NCBI GenBank assembly: GCA_040954595.2
Contig: CM082593.2
Location: 6,882,001-6,946,000 of the forward strand
DNA from: Balanoglossus misakiensis
Taxonomy: Eukaryota > Hemichordata
Direction of reading: 5' to 3'
Length of the DNA stretch: 64,000 bases
Both the position numbers and the translations under genes were made by a program. The notes below the pieces were generated by a model, which was not told the origin of the DNA, did no database searches, and saw only the letters and a program-made list of their open reading frames with translations. The first letter of the stretch is position 1, and each line of letters opens with the position of its first letter. Below are positions 1 through 13,109 of the stretch, piece after piece.

Positions 1-2892
1 TCTGGATAATTCATCAGTTGCTCAAACTATCAATGGTATAGTTGTCATGGAAATGTAATGTAGCACTTTTGAGCTGGAATATATCAGCGATATTCTCAAA
101 AGGATAATGATCAGTCATTGTGTCATGTCATCCCCTGTTTCTGTGCACGTGGAATCCAAAATACTCAAATGAAATGATAGGGTCAAATACCAAATGCTGG
201 TAGTTAAAAAGTAGTTTCGATGGACAATCTCCCCCAAATCTCCCATCATTATGTTTCTACACACAAAGAGCAAAATGTTTTCATTGTTTTGGTTAACTTC
301 CAACTGTTGCAAATCTAGTTATAGTTAAAGTAATTGAATTAGTTAGTACCCTTTGGGTTGTGTTATGAATTATGATAAAAAATGCCAAAACAGTTGCAGA
401 TTTTAAAAACATGAGCCAACTGAACGACGAAAAAGTAAAAAAAAAGTGCAAAAATATAAAAAGGCCATTCATCTATTGATATGTTGATTTTTAAATATTT
501 TGTTGATGGTTGTCTGAATTAATTTTCTTGTCGTACGTGTGATATTGTAATTAGTTGAATTATGAAAAAGTCACCTGACGAAAAGCATGCTGGGACTTTC
601 ATACTCTGCGTCTGTATATTGCACTGAAAAAAATTCCTCTGATGTAAACCATCCACCCCCGTAATCTGTGTAAAATGGACATTCCCACCTGTCAAAACCA
701 ATCAGGACTGCACCAAAATTACAAGGATTATGGGGGAGGTAGGTCGGTGATAAACAGGAGCACGCTTGTGAATTTGAAACCAAAATCCCCGTGAATTCTG
801 AGCTTGCAAGTAGATGGACATAGATTTAAAAAATTCAGATGTAGGTTCTGTCAAGCCAGAAATGTTGGATTGTTTTTTTTTTTTGATTTATTTATGAATA
901 TCTTCACATCTTTCTCTCTCTCCCTCTTTGAAGTTTATGAATTATTTATACACACTGTTAGGCATCGTAGCAGATGCTGACAATAAATGTGAAATTTGTA
1001 ACAAAATAAACTTGTGCTGTGAATTATTCCTTCAAACCCTAGGGACCCGTTTGACTTTCTTGTATGTCTCTGATGGAACTACAATGCTGGTCAAACTCTA
1101 ACACAGGTGGCGCCCTATCTGTAATGACTATTTTTGTTCCGAGTATCAATCATGATTGTTTGTTGGGCTCCCTGAAAAACAAAATATTCACACACATTCT
1201 GTATTTTTATAAAAATTTCAATATATATTTATTTCTCATTTTGAGTTGCATTTCATCATTGCATTCGTCTTCAAATTAACAAATTACATCAATCACAAAA
1301 TTACAAAAAAATACACATCATGGAAGATGTTTCATGAAAAAACAAGATCTTAATAAGTAAATCATATTAAGATTGTCCAGTTTAGAAAAAGTACACATCA
1401 ACCGTCGATCACTGAAAAATTTCACTGTATCATATATTATCCAACATGGGAATATCTGTTGTTTTGTCATATTTGAGGCTAAATATCGTGATTATGGATG
1501 TTAATGTACACACACTACAATAGTAATTATTGTCATGATATATATTTCGTTAATAAACAACAACCAAGACCTAGCGTATTACACCAATCTATTACATAAT
1601 AGCTACTCCAAGCAAAACCCATGCTTTTTATATATTGACTATATAAAAAATAAAACTAGTGAGTTAATTGTTATACTCAAAAGGCATATGTAGAATATGT
1701 TTTGTTTCAGTAATTCGTGGAAAGAAACGAATTTCAGATCATCAACCATTTGCATTAGAAATTTGAAATTCCCATATTCAGATTCGTTTTCAGATTCATA
1801 GCACCAACTTCAGCGATCTGAATCTGATGCCAATGTGGCAAGTCAGACATGGCCGCCATATTTCCCACACCTATTAGTTATAAATGACAGCAGAATTCCC
1901 AGTTTATAAATACAGCACCTACACCACATAAATATTTCAAGGATAATACTGGTTCCTGAACAGTACAGGTAAGTGATTTCATGAGAATTTCATTTAGTAT
2001 TGCATCACTTTGTATAAATACCACTACAACAACAATTACAGTATTAGAAAATGATAAGAATAAGCAACATGCATGTGTATTACATAAACATAAATACAAG
2101 AATAACTGTACACCTTTACAATATGGCTTGTATGGAAGGATGTATCTTCAAAAAGACCACTTTTCTTGGGATTACATGATGTGGGTGATTCAAACACAGC
2201 GTGGACTGGAGATACCAGTATCTTGGAGTCTTGGATGCAGAACCATTCTCAGTGGTATGAGATTGGACTCTCAATAAAAACGATACAAAATCTAATGTTG
2301 AAAACTGAACTTACGGGTTGGTTGTTTTTGATTTCAGAGATGCTAATGGTGATATATGTAAAAATGTTGTGACTTTCATATTCAACTTTTATCAGGGCTG
2401 CTCTTTTGATTACGATCAAACAATAATTAGCATATTGAGCAGTTACAATAGACTTTTGTGGTATAGTTTACTCAAAATTTCTCAGCAAAAATATCAACAA
2501 TCCATACAAGGATGAATGTTAAATGGCTCAATCCTTAAAATCAAATAAAATTTGGTCGCATTCATAAATACTGATCAGGAGTCACTATATATACTTTTAT
2601 ACATGTATACACAAAAATATTCACATTCTTTGAATCGTTTGGTCTTACAGGTCTTAAAAAGAGCCTGTTCATTTTAAGTAGCTAAGAGTATACCAAGTAC
2701 TCCGAAAAATGTCTCAGGCAAAACAGCTTCAGTGAAATGCTTGCAAAATTCAAGTGCGGGGGGTTTGTGAGAGCACTTTTCATTAATGTACAAATGCATG
2801 AATGGAAAAATTTGACCGTAGGACGTTTTTTTCTAATATTTATCAAACTTGTGCCCATATTCACATAAATACCTGGTTGTGATTTGCAATTA
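1..2892. other. Left flank, 3' UTR and intergenic; no gene seen
   Basis: No coding exon is supportable on either strand. The part next to 2892 is the 3' UTR of the minus-strand CH-domain gene. Several AATAAA hexamers occur on both strands, but none can be assigned with confidence. Confidence 0.5.
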
Positions 2893-5800
2893 CTAGAAGC
2901 TGACTTTACCAGTATATTTCTCGATGAGACTGTTGGCATAGTCTTCCTGTTCCCGGGTCAAATTGACATTGCGGAATTTATCCAGGAGTAGGCTTCCGGT
3001 GTCGCCGACTTCAATCCGGGAAAGGGAAACGTCCGGCAGAGGAATTGTTTCCTGTGAATTGGCCGAGTTGCCGGTGTTTGAGATAGTTGTTTTTTCCGGT
3101 TTGCTTGGGTCAACATCACCGTTGCTCGTCAAAGTCGCGTGGTTAGATCTCGGTGCCGTGCTCGTGAGGCCGGAGGTCAAGTCGGACTCCCTAAGCTTGG
3201 AATATGTAGAATCATCATACTTGGAACTGTCGTATTTGGAGCCGTCGTACTTTGAGGTGGTAGCAAAACTGGAATCGAATTTCGGAGTTGAGGCGTAGTT
3301 TGCCTCGCCGACCTTTGACCCGAGAGTCAGATCGCCGAGTTTCGAATCAGAGGCGTAACTCGAATCTTCATATTTGGTGCTAGGGGGTACTTTCACGCCA
3401 TCGTCGTTTAGACGCAGCAGAGGAACGACAGGTTGGTAGGAATTTCTGGCTTTCACTTGAGGAGAGTGCTGCAGCTCACTCATGCTCAGTGGACCAACGC
3501 TGGAGATTTCTGACGCTTTACTTGGAGACTCTGGATTAACGTGACTCCTCGGAAGATACGAATATGCGTCACCGCCGTTCATCTCTAGGGGGCCGTTCAC
3601 CTTCGGTTCCGACTGCTGATGGGATTTTTGCGGTGATCTAGGTGGACGGGTGCTGTAATTCTTCCCTGCCATATCACTTCTTCTTTCAGGAATCTTAACA
3701 TCTTGAATCTCGTTCAGCGGTTTGGAATCGTATTTGGACGAATAACTGGAATACGTATTTGTTACAGGAGCGCTATACGTCTCGCCGGGCAAATATCCGT
3801 ACTTGACTCTTCCAGATATCTCTGTCTGTTGTGATTGTTTCTCAGGAGGTGAATATCCCAAACTCTCGTATTTTGTGCTGCCTGTTGTTGTTTTTGGCTG
3901 AGATGAGTATGGTTGGTAGCCATAGTTACTGCCGTATCTTGGATCAGAGGCGTAGGTTTTCGCTGTGGTCTGAGTTGTAGGAGTTGAGTAGGTGGTGTCT
4001 GTCGTGTGACTTTTCAGAGGCGAAGAGGTTGTCACTGGAGTGTACGTAGGTCGGGTGTAGGTTCTCGCTGCGGTCGAACTTGGTGTCTTTCCGTAGGTCG
4101 AACCGGTCTGGAATTTGCTCGAACCATGGTATCCTGTGCTGGGGTACGAAGATGAAGAATATGGCTTTGCCCCGGCGTAGCTTGTGGCTGGTGTGTACGT
4201 TCCAGCGGTGTACGGTTTTGTCGTTGATGAGCCTGCAGACGAAACAGCGGAGCTTGTCGTAGGAGCGTGGCCTCTTGACGAGGCGTAGGCAGGTCTGTAC
4301 TTTCTATCGCTTTTCGCGGCAGCGGTATCCCTGCTTGTGGGTGGTACGACTGTCGATGCGGGGACTGACTTCTCCTGCCTGGACTTAGGCACAACCGTAT
4401 TCGGAAGTTTACCGTAGGCAACGTCAGCGTAATCGTCGTGGCGACCGAACTGGGTGTAGCTTTCAGTCGGGTCTGGCTCGTCGGGTATTGGTAGCTTGCC
4501 ATAGACTACGTTGCGCAGACTCAGGTAGCCTATCTCTGTATATTCTGAGTCGGGTCTCGCCTCCTCCTCCTCTTTCAACCAACTCTCAACTTCTCTTCGC
4601 TTCATGCTGCGGTCGGTGCCGGTCCCTGTGAACTCGTTGACGAAATCCTCCGCTCGGAAACTCCTTTCCGATAACCCATCTGACGCGGCGTCATCGAAGG
4701 AATCAATATTTCCACCGAGATCTGTTTTTCCACCATGGCCATCTCCTTCCGTTGTCCTTGACGTTTCCCGTTTCCCTCTTCCCGGTGATTCTTTCCATCG
4801 TCCTGCGGACTGCTTCCCCCGGCTTCTGTCTCCGGAGCCCTCTCGCCGACTGGCCACAGTACCATCAGACCTTCCAGCAGAATAATCTCTCTGTTGCCTC
4901 GGTAACGACCCGCGACCCGCAACATCTTCTGTGCTTCTAGTGGCTGGAGACGGACTCTTCATCCTCAAAGTTGGATCAGTGGAAAAGTCGAGGGAGCGAT
5001 ATTTTGGTTCCCTAGGTAACGACCGGTGACCCCGCCCTGTTGGGACACGTCGATCTGCTGGTGATAAGCTTCTCGTTCGCAGTGAGTGCTGTTCTCCTCG
5101 TGGTGATCCTTGCGAGTAAAGATTTCGTCCCCTGAAGATAGAAGATTCTTGTGGCTTTGTGTCAAGGCCAACTGGTTCGCCAACAGTGTGCCTTCTTGTG
5201 TGACTGTCTCTCCCAATCGGTTTTTCTCTCTCTGAACTGAAATACTGAGGCCCCAGAAGCTGATCTTCACTTCTACCGCCTGCATCTACGGGATCTCTTC
5301 TTTTCGGTAGCGTTGCCAGGGAAACCGCATCATTCGCTTTGTGTTTCCTGTCAGTATTTAGGCCACCACTTCCGCTGAAATCTAAACTGGGAACGACTGG
5401 CGCATCATCTTTGGGTGCAGTGAAGAACTCATCTCTATCGCCAGGTTGCCTGGATACAGTCTCCCGGGGATACAGACTACCGTTTTCACCGCTTCTCGTG
5501 TACTTGTCTCTGTACGACGATGACGATTCCATTATCGATTGAGTGACTCTGTAGTTCCGCAGCTCCTGCTTCAAAATTTCCCGGTCTTCCTCCGCCAGCT
5601 GTAGTTTCTCCTTCAGCACGGCCAGGTCTCGTTGCAGTTTCCGCGGCGACGAATCCGTCCCCAAGAGCGCCCTCAACTCCTCCAACTCGCCCGTCAGCTT
5701 GTTGTTCTTCTCCTCGGCCTCGACGAGCGCCGACTGCAGATGCTCGATCTTGGACTTCAGAGATTCCATTTCCACTTTGTTTGTCTCCGCCGCCATTTGG

Positions 5801-6623
5801 GCTAACTTCAGCTCCTGTTCCACCTTCTGGCTCTCCTCCTTGGTGGTCTTCAGATCCTCGAAGGTCTGGTTCAGCTTGGCCGTCATGTCCGAGTTCGTCA
5901 CGTCCAGCTTGTTCCGCAGGATCTCGCCCTCGAACTTGGCGCTGGCGAGGTGCTGCTTGAGCTCCCGCACGTCCGTGGTGTCCGGGAGTCCCTCTATGTG
6001 GAGGATTTCCTCGGCGATGTCTCCGTTGGGGGTTCCTTTCCGGAAGCGATCCAGGAGAGGGCTCGACTGTTTGGGAGAGCCGTCTTCGACCCCCGAACTC
6101 TCGTCGTGGACCTCCTTCAATCTCTCCTTGAACTTCAACGCGAAGTTATCTGATTTCAAGTTGTCCACCTCCATCTGCAGTTTCTCGGCGGTCCGCTGGA
6201 GTTGTTCCACGGTCTTCCTCTCCTGCGCAGTCGCGCTCTTCGCGGTGGCCGTCTCGCGGAACAGCCGCCGATTCTCCGACCGCAGCATCTCCAGCTCCTG
6301 CACCAGTTTGCCGATGACCTTCTCCTCTTGGGTGGCCCTCCCCGGCCTCGTGCTCTCCTCCAACTGAAACTGAAGGCTGCGTTCTCGTTTCCGCGCCTCG
6401 GCTAGTTCGTCGCGCAGCTCATTACACTCCTGGCCTATGGCTTCCAGCACGTCCAGAAGTTCATCGCCGCTTCCGCTCGCGCTCCGTCGCTTCAACGCCG
6501 GTGACAGTCTTTCCTGACTCCCCACCCTCTTGATCTTCTCCTGTTTCTTTTCCGGCTGTTTCACCTCACACGCGTCCACAGCCAGCAGTGTTTCTACCAG
6601 CTGTTTTCTGGCTTCATTCAACC
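2893..6623 (-). CDS. Giant last coding exon: coiled coil and Ser/Thr/Tyr-rich tail
   Basis: The open frame continues to 6630, but a good acceptor (TTCTTCTTGGCAG) places the exon start at 6623 in phase 1, exactly matching the phase-1 donor of exon 8543-8723. It encodes 1,243 residues ending in GKVSF and a TAG stop. The first third has heptad-rich coiled coil (ELRDELAEARKRERSLQFQL, later KLNQTFEDLKTTKEESQKVE). Arg/Ser-rich sequence follows, then a low-complexity Tyr/Ser/Thr/Pro tail. Four Tyr-x-x-Leu-Pro motifs stand out: YGKLP twice, YGYLP and YSYLP. The C-terminus has a compact charged helix (REQEDYANSLIEKYTGK). The large antisense open frames in this span are shadows of its biased composition. 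Confidence 0.9.
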
Positions 6624-9600
6624 CTGCCAAGAAGAATAAAAAGGCAAATTCATATACTTAAATATTCCCCTACAGATACAAAAAAAATCAAGATAAAGAC
6701 TGCCACATTTTTCATCCTTAAAGGTATACGGTCACCCATGCAAATTTAGCTACAGTTACCATGGCAAACTGAGATCTAGCCAATCACAGATTTTCAGTGG
6801 GTGGCACACGCGAAAAAAAGAGCGCCACCATACGTTCTTTAGAACACTCAGATATGCCATTTTTGCCATTTATGGACATATGTAAATTGGTGGTGACTGT
6901 GTACCTTTAAATCATGACAATTAGCTTTTACACAAATAGTTTCCATCAGATTTAAAGGCAGAGAGCTAGTCAACGTGAAGCCAGCTCTGTGACCTTTGAC
7001 CTGGCCAGGAATGCTCCCCAGGCATCGCCATAGAAACCCAAACAATACACCAGAAGTGCCACATTCATCATTCCTGATGCTTGACCTCTGAACTCCGGTC
7101 TTTGAGGTGGCTTGGCAGTGACCAACAAGTTTCCACTTGCTGACTTGAAGTGGTTGCCATGACAATTGATAAAACTGAGTAAAACGCAACACAACAACCA
7201 CCCATGACATCAAACACTAAACTTTATTCTGTGTTAACAAAGATCTTCAAAATGGACTCCGTGGTCATGAAAGAAATGTGTAATTGAACGGTCACAAATT
7301 TCAAACACAGTAATTTCCTTCAGAAACACTCAATATTGACTCACTGGACAGATGGACGTTACTTTATGACCTCCACAAAAAATAATAATCAATAGTTTAT
7401 CGTATTGCAGTAAATTATTAAACTGACACGTATTTACGTTTCAATGACCTGCCTAATCTGAAAATATCTGACTTCAGCAAAAATGTTGCTTCGGGAATTT
7501 TCACCACTCTAGCGAAAATAAGTGAATTCATTACAGCTCGGAAACCCAATTTGAGAAAGTTATTGCCCATTACCGACCCACCTCTTTCATTTGCATAATA
7601 GTAACCCCACGTGACAGAAATATCGCGACTGTCACTGGACAGAACACAAGACACGCTGGAGTCAGCTATGTTGTAAAAAAAAATCACACGAGTATGTCCG
7701 ATACCTTCATTCCACGCACAATGGCGTATTGTCCCGAGGAAGCCATTGTATTGACGGGAGAAGAGGGAGACTGGAGACGTTTTTGTTGTGGCACGTCTTT
7801 GTCAGGCTTTTGTTCGACGGCGGTTCTATTTTCACACCCCCAAGGTAGCCCCCATTGAGTCTAAAATTTCATTAAACAGATTAATTCTCCGAAGAATCAA
7901 CTCTGGCCCTTCCAGCGACTAATCGTGTGTTGAATTAACTTTGCGCAAATCTTCACGACTGCCCTTTTTGCCAGATTTTTTCTGTGGTTTTATTTTCATT
8001 CCTTCAGATTTCAGGTACAAAGTTTCAGTAACTCACAATTTCACATAAAAATTTTAGGAGGACAAACCTACCATGTGTGATTCTTTACCTTTTGAAGATT
8101 CTTTTCCGAGTGAAAAGCACACATGGCTTGTTTATACCCTTCAAATGACTCAAGACCTCGTTTTTTTTCTCAAAGTTATACAGCACAACAATAAAAGCCA
8201 AATGACAGGATTATGCTCAGTACTCTGTCAGACTCAACAGAAATAATCTCAGCCATTACCTTTTTTGCCAATTTTCCCAAAATAGAAAGTTTTTTACACC
8301 TCGTGTATTGCAGTTCCGAATTTTGACCTTTTGTACCTCACAGCTGTTTTAGTTTACATTCATTTAAAAATATCTCAAAATATACTCTAAATATGAATAT
8401 ACTGCCCATTACGTTTGGTTTGAGGAATGTTCTATGTTAAAGTCATATTCACATACTTCTGAGAAAACAAAGCTGGTCAAAATTATGCTTGACCAACAAA
8501 AGATCAGGTGTGTGTAAGAAAAAAGTCATCGATCACACTTACCGTCATCAGACGACACAACTTCTTTTTCCTTCTGACTCTGAGCAATTCCGGGTGAACC
8601 GCGTCTCAACGACTCACTTCCTTCCTGAGGTGGCGATGCTCCCAGATCCGTATCTGAATCTTGGAGTGTATTTTCACTGATTGATGTCAAACTTGTATTG
8701 GTTGTGTTCCCGTTCTCCACTGCCTGCAAAGAAATATTTGACAAATTTCAAGAAAGGTTCTGCATCTGTTAAAAATGTACCAAAAACGGAGAAAAATTCT
8801 AATCGTGAGCTATCTACATGTATCTACCTACCAAATTTGATTCACAATTTACGGGCTTGAGGTGCCGAGACCCTGTTCCCAGACAAGTCTGACTGACCTG
8901 TCCCAGTGCTCCGTGACAATTATTATACCAAAACAGGGTCCTTTAAACGGTGTGTAGTTAAGCAACAATGGGCACAATACCGATATCTGAAGCACTTGGC
9001 ACCGCGCCAAACCTCGGACAGGACAGTCAAATTTGGTTATTCAACGCAGCTAATTATAGAGTAGAAATCACCCCTGTCATGAAGTGATGGAACTTGTTTT
9101 TAGATTATAGCAGACTTTTGTTTCAATTTGGGACCAAAACAGTGGACAGGTTTTAGCTCGTTGTACCGAGGTGTCAACAAAGCCTGTAACTTCATTCTCG
9201 CCAACCTACAAAAACACTCCCATGTCATTCACAAGTTTTTCCCCAAAGCTTTCACAGTTTCATGCACACCCCATTACATGTATATTTCGATCCCATTTAA
9301 CTTGAAGAATTTCTCTTTTCTCTGCCGACACAATTTTGACACAAATTCACCCAAGAGAATAAAACATCAAAAAACTCAAAAGATCAATCTGCACATCCTT
9401 TCATATAATGGTTTCAACCACCAACAGAAGAAGCACACACAGGGATATTCCAATATGTGAAAGACATAGGGATGTGAAGGACCAATTTGAGGGGCATACA
9501 TACTGAATCATGTTGCTCTGCGTCTTCCTTTTTCATATCTTCCAAAGAATTGAGATATTCTTGAAGAGTCTGTAAAAAGTACAAAAATCTAATTATTTAA

Positions 9601-11902
9601 TTTATATAATCTGGAAATGCGGTATATGTGTAATCAAATCAAATAACATAGTCATTTTGCTATTTTTTCAGGTTTACTTCATCGTTATGTGTGATGGAAT
9701 TTCGCATCTACCCGTATAGTTGTCTTAGTTGGCTGGAGCAATGTCACCATAGCAACAACTCTGGCACAACTGCGTTATGTGAAAGCATACCACAGGTTGT
9801 CACTGCACGACAGAACAGGTATGTAAAGTGACAGTAATGTCCGACAAAAATTTGAACCATCCCCTTTTATTTGCATTCACATTTGCAAAGAATGTGACTG
9901 AGCTTTATGGTTATTTTGGTGAAATATCATGTTTCCTGTCTTTGTACTTCTATAAGAAAAGGATTTTCAAAATCTCATTTTGAGAAAGTCTATATTATTG
10001 GCTGACAGTAAATCCGAGATTTTGGAAGCCATATTGGAATTTCAAATGTTGGTAAAAATTGGGACAATTCAGTCGGCAGATCAAAACTTTACATGGTGAC
10101 CTTTTATTTTCAATTGTTTGAAGTAAGAAGTGAACAGTTAGGCGTCCTTGCGCACAGAATGAGAGAGTTTCAGACTAGTTTACGAGGTACACGACACGGT
10201 GAATGCACAGGTAGGCACTCCATGAAGCATTTACAAACAATCTGTGTAAATAGACATTGTCACCGTGCTGAAAGGCCAGTGACAAAGTAACAAATTACAC
10301 AGAGTTGCGGGCCACAATGCGACCATTACGCCAAGTCAAACACAGCGTATTTTTAACAAACGACCCCCCCAAAAAATCCATATTGTTAACACTTTGGCAT
10401 CGTGCCCACAAGCTTACATTTTTTGGTGGACAAATATGTAGGCCAGGTTTTTCTTGATATATTTGTCAAAATTACAGCACACTATGTATTCATTAAAATA
10501 ATATTCATGAAAAACAAATCGGTTTATGGAAGGTTTTCAGTTGTGAACTGGAAGGTAAATTAACATTCACAGGGTTTTTTGGAGAGAGAAGTATATTATA
10601 TATTCGCAAGTAAGTCATCCAATCAGAAAGTGTGACAGTATTATGTGCAAAACTTAAGCCAATCAGAGAAGGGCTTTCTGCATGCAGATTATGTAAATTA
10701 CTCACTTTGATGGCAGCCTCTGAGAGAGCTTGCTGCTCTAAGACCAGCCGCAGAACAGTGCTGCCACACACTGGATGGTGTGAGGGGTTAGTGATTCCAA
10801 AGATTGCAGTGTGCAATTTAGTGATTTAATGATTTGAATCATGTGATTGGTATTTCTATTTGATAGGGCAGGGAAAGGTGAGGGGGGTCACTTAAGGTCA
10901 ATCTTTAATCGCGCACATTGGTGGTGTTAAAATAGAAATGTTAATAAGCTGTTCTAAGCTGTACACACATCCCACAGTTAATTAAAATGTTTAAAACTCC
11001 ATGGACTTTTGAGCTCCCAAACAGGGGGTTTCCCTCCATTTTTTGTTTTTTCTTTATTTCCTTGTAGTCTAGTTTTGTAATTAGCAGGAAATGCCAGTAT
11101 AAAATACAAAAGATTTGAAAACATATTTGATTCTCTATGTGATTGGCAGAATATGTCGTCCAAGAATTTCTGGTGAATTAATCTACATATAGTGAGTACA
11201 GCTTGGAGCAGACATGCGAAACAGACATTCAAGCAAGATTTTGTGCAAAAGCCAAGCTTTAACTGTGAACATGATTGAACAATGAAAAGAGCCATGTTCA
11301 AATAATGAAAAAAGCAAGATATCACTAATTTATAAATCAGCGATAAAAAAAAATCATAAATGTGATCTGCAAACTTAGTAAGTCAAATGTGGGATCATTA
11401 CGCTGATAAATGCATCAAGTTGTGTCTGGTTTCATTTCATAATTCAATATGAGTTTATGAAACTAAAAGAATGGCTTTGTTAAACACACACACACACACA
11501 GTTAACTTCGTAAGAGGCAGTTAAATTGACCAGTGTTCCCTTTGGAATATTATTGCAGTCATGTGACTTCCCCAAAAGAATGCAACAGAAATTTTACTTG
11601 AACCATTCACCAATTATACCCAATCTTACAAGTGTTTCGTTTAGAACGAGATAACACAGAACAGATTGTGGGGTCCATTATCCAAAGTACCAGAACAGAA
11701 GATTAGAATAGGGGCATTATGACAGTTCTATATTTATCCCATCACCACTGCACTTTGATTTAACCCCACTGTATTAAATGATACCAAATGGCTTAGAACC
11801 TATTATGTATTGCTATTATCTGAACACAACACAAGACTGGACTATTAAATTCACAGGGAACTCAGTAATTTTGTTATTGTTATTGTTGTTGTTATTATTA
11901 TT

Positions 11903-11959
<57 letters not shown>

Positions 11960-13052
11960 AAGATTGGTAATAAAATTTAAAAAAAAATCAATGTGTCATT
12001 TCTTGCTATGTTTGTCGATGTTGTAGATAACTGTAAAAAAAAAACCCAACCATAATCGTGTAAAACACGACCTAGGTCGCCGAATGTCACTACCGTCTTA
12101 CATACAGGCAAGGGTGGAATCCACATGCCCTGATCTAGGCTCATGGGCCACCTTCAAGGCCCTGAAAAATCACCCCATTCACCAGCGAGCGATTAAATTA
12201 TGCCACCATAGGCATTGAAATTTATCTCACTGACCTAATTTGGGCTTCACTTCATCTATCGACCTGCAAACGAGTGGAAAAACGGCGATTTCCAAGTCGT
12301 ACCCAGTCAAATTCAATCACATTTGAATGACGCGACCGGTGGTGATGGCTCCATTTCTCTGCCTATTTAAATTGACCAATCGGGCGCCCTGTAAAGGCTG
12401 CCTCGGCCACCGCTCAACTCGTACGAGCAACACCCGGAAGTGTACGTTCTGACTATCGACTGCACTGTATTCAAGACGTAAAATGGTAGATTTTATGACA
12501 AAGTTGGGAAGTATCCATTTATCTGTATGACTCTTAAGGTTTCGCCTCCTTTTTTTCGCGTTATTTTGAACGCAGTTACACGTACTCGTACGAGTTGAGC
12601 GGTGGCCGAGGCAGCCTTTACAGGGCGCCCGATTGGTCAATTTAAATAGGCAGAGAAATGGAGCCATCACCACCGGTCGCGTCATTCAAATGTGATTGAA
12701 TTTGACTGGGTACGACTTGGAAATCGCCGTTTTTCCACTCGTTTGCAGGTCGATAGATGAAGTGAAGCCCAAATTAGGTCAGTGAGATAAATTTCAATGC
12801 CTATGGTGGCATAATTTAATCGCTCGCTGGTGAATGGGGTGATTTTTCAGGGCCTTGAAGGTGGCCCATGAGCCTAGATCAGGGCATGTGGATTCCACCC
12901 TTGCCTGTATGTAAGACGGTAGTGACATTCGGCGACCTAGGTCGTGTTTTCCACGATTATGGTTGGTTTTTTTTTTTACAGTTATCTACAACATCGACAA
13001 ACATAGCAAGAAATGACACATTGATTTTTTTTTAAATGTTATTACCAATCTT

Positions 13053-13109
<57 letters not shown>

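Noticed and set aside
5699-6367. 222-residue Ser/Cys-rich plus-strand frame
   Set aside because: Antisense shadow of the coiled-coil exon, whose composition keeps the reverse frame open.
6624-6630. Starting the 1,245-residue frame at 6630 as an independent gene
   Set aside because: The first codon is TTG, not ATG, and a good acceptor at 6624 plus matching phase with exon 8543-8723 shows it is an internal join.
11778-12026. Open frame with a long leucine run
   Set aside because: It is the (GTT)n microsatellite in the end of the palindromic element.
12317-12685. 122-residue frame in the palindrome
   Set aside because: It reads through both arms and the spacer; its two ends are mirror products of the inverted repeat.
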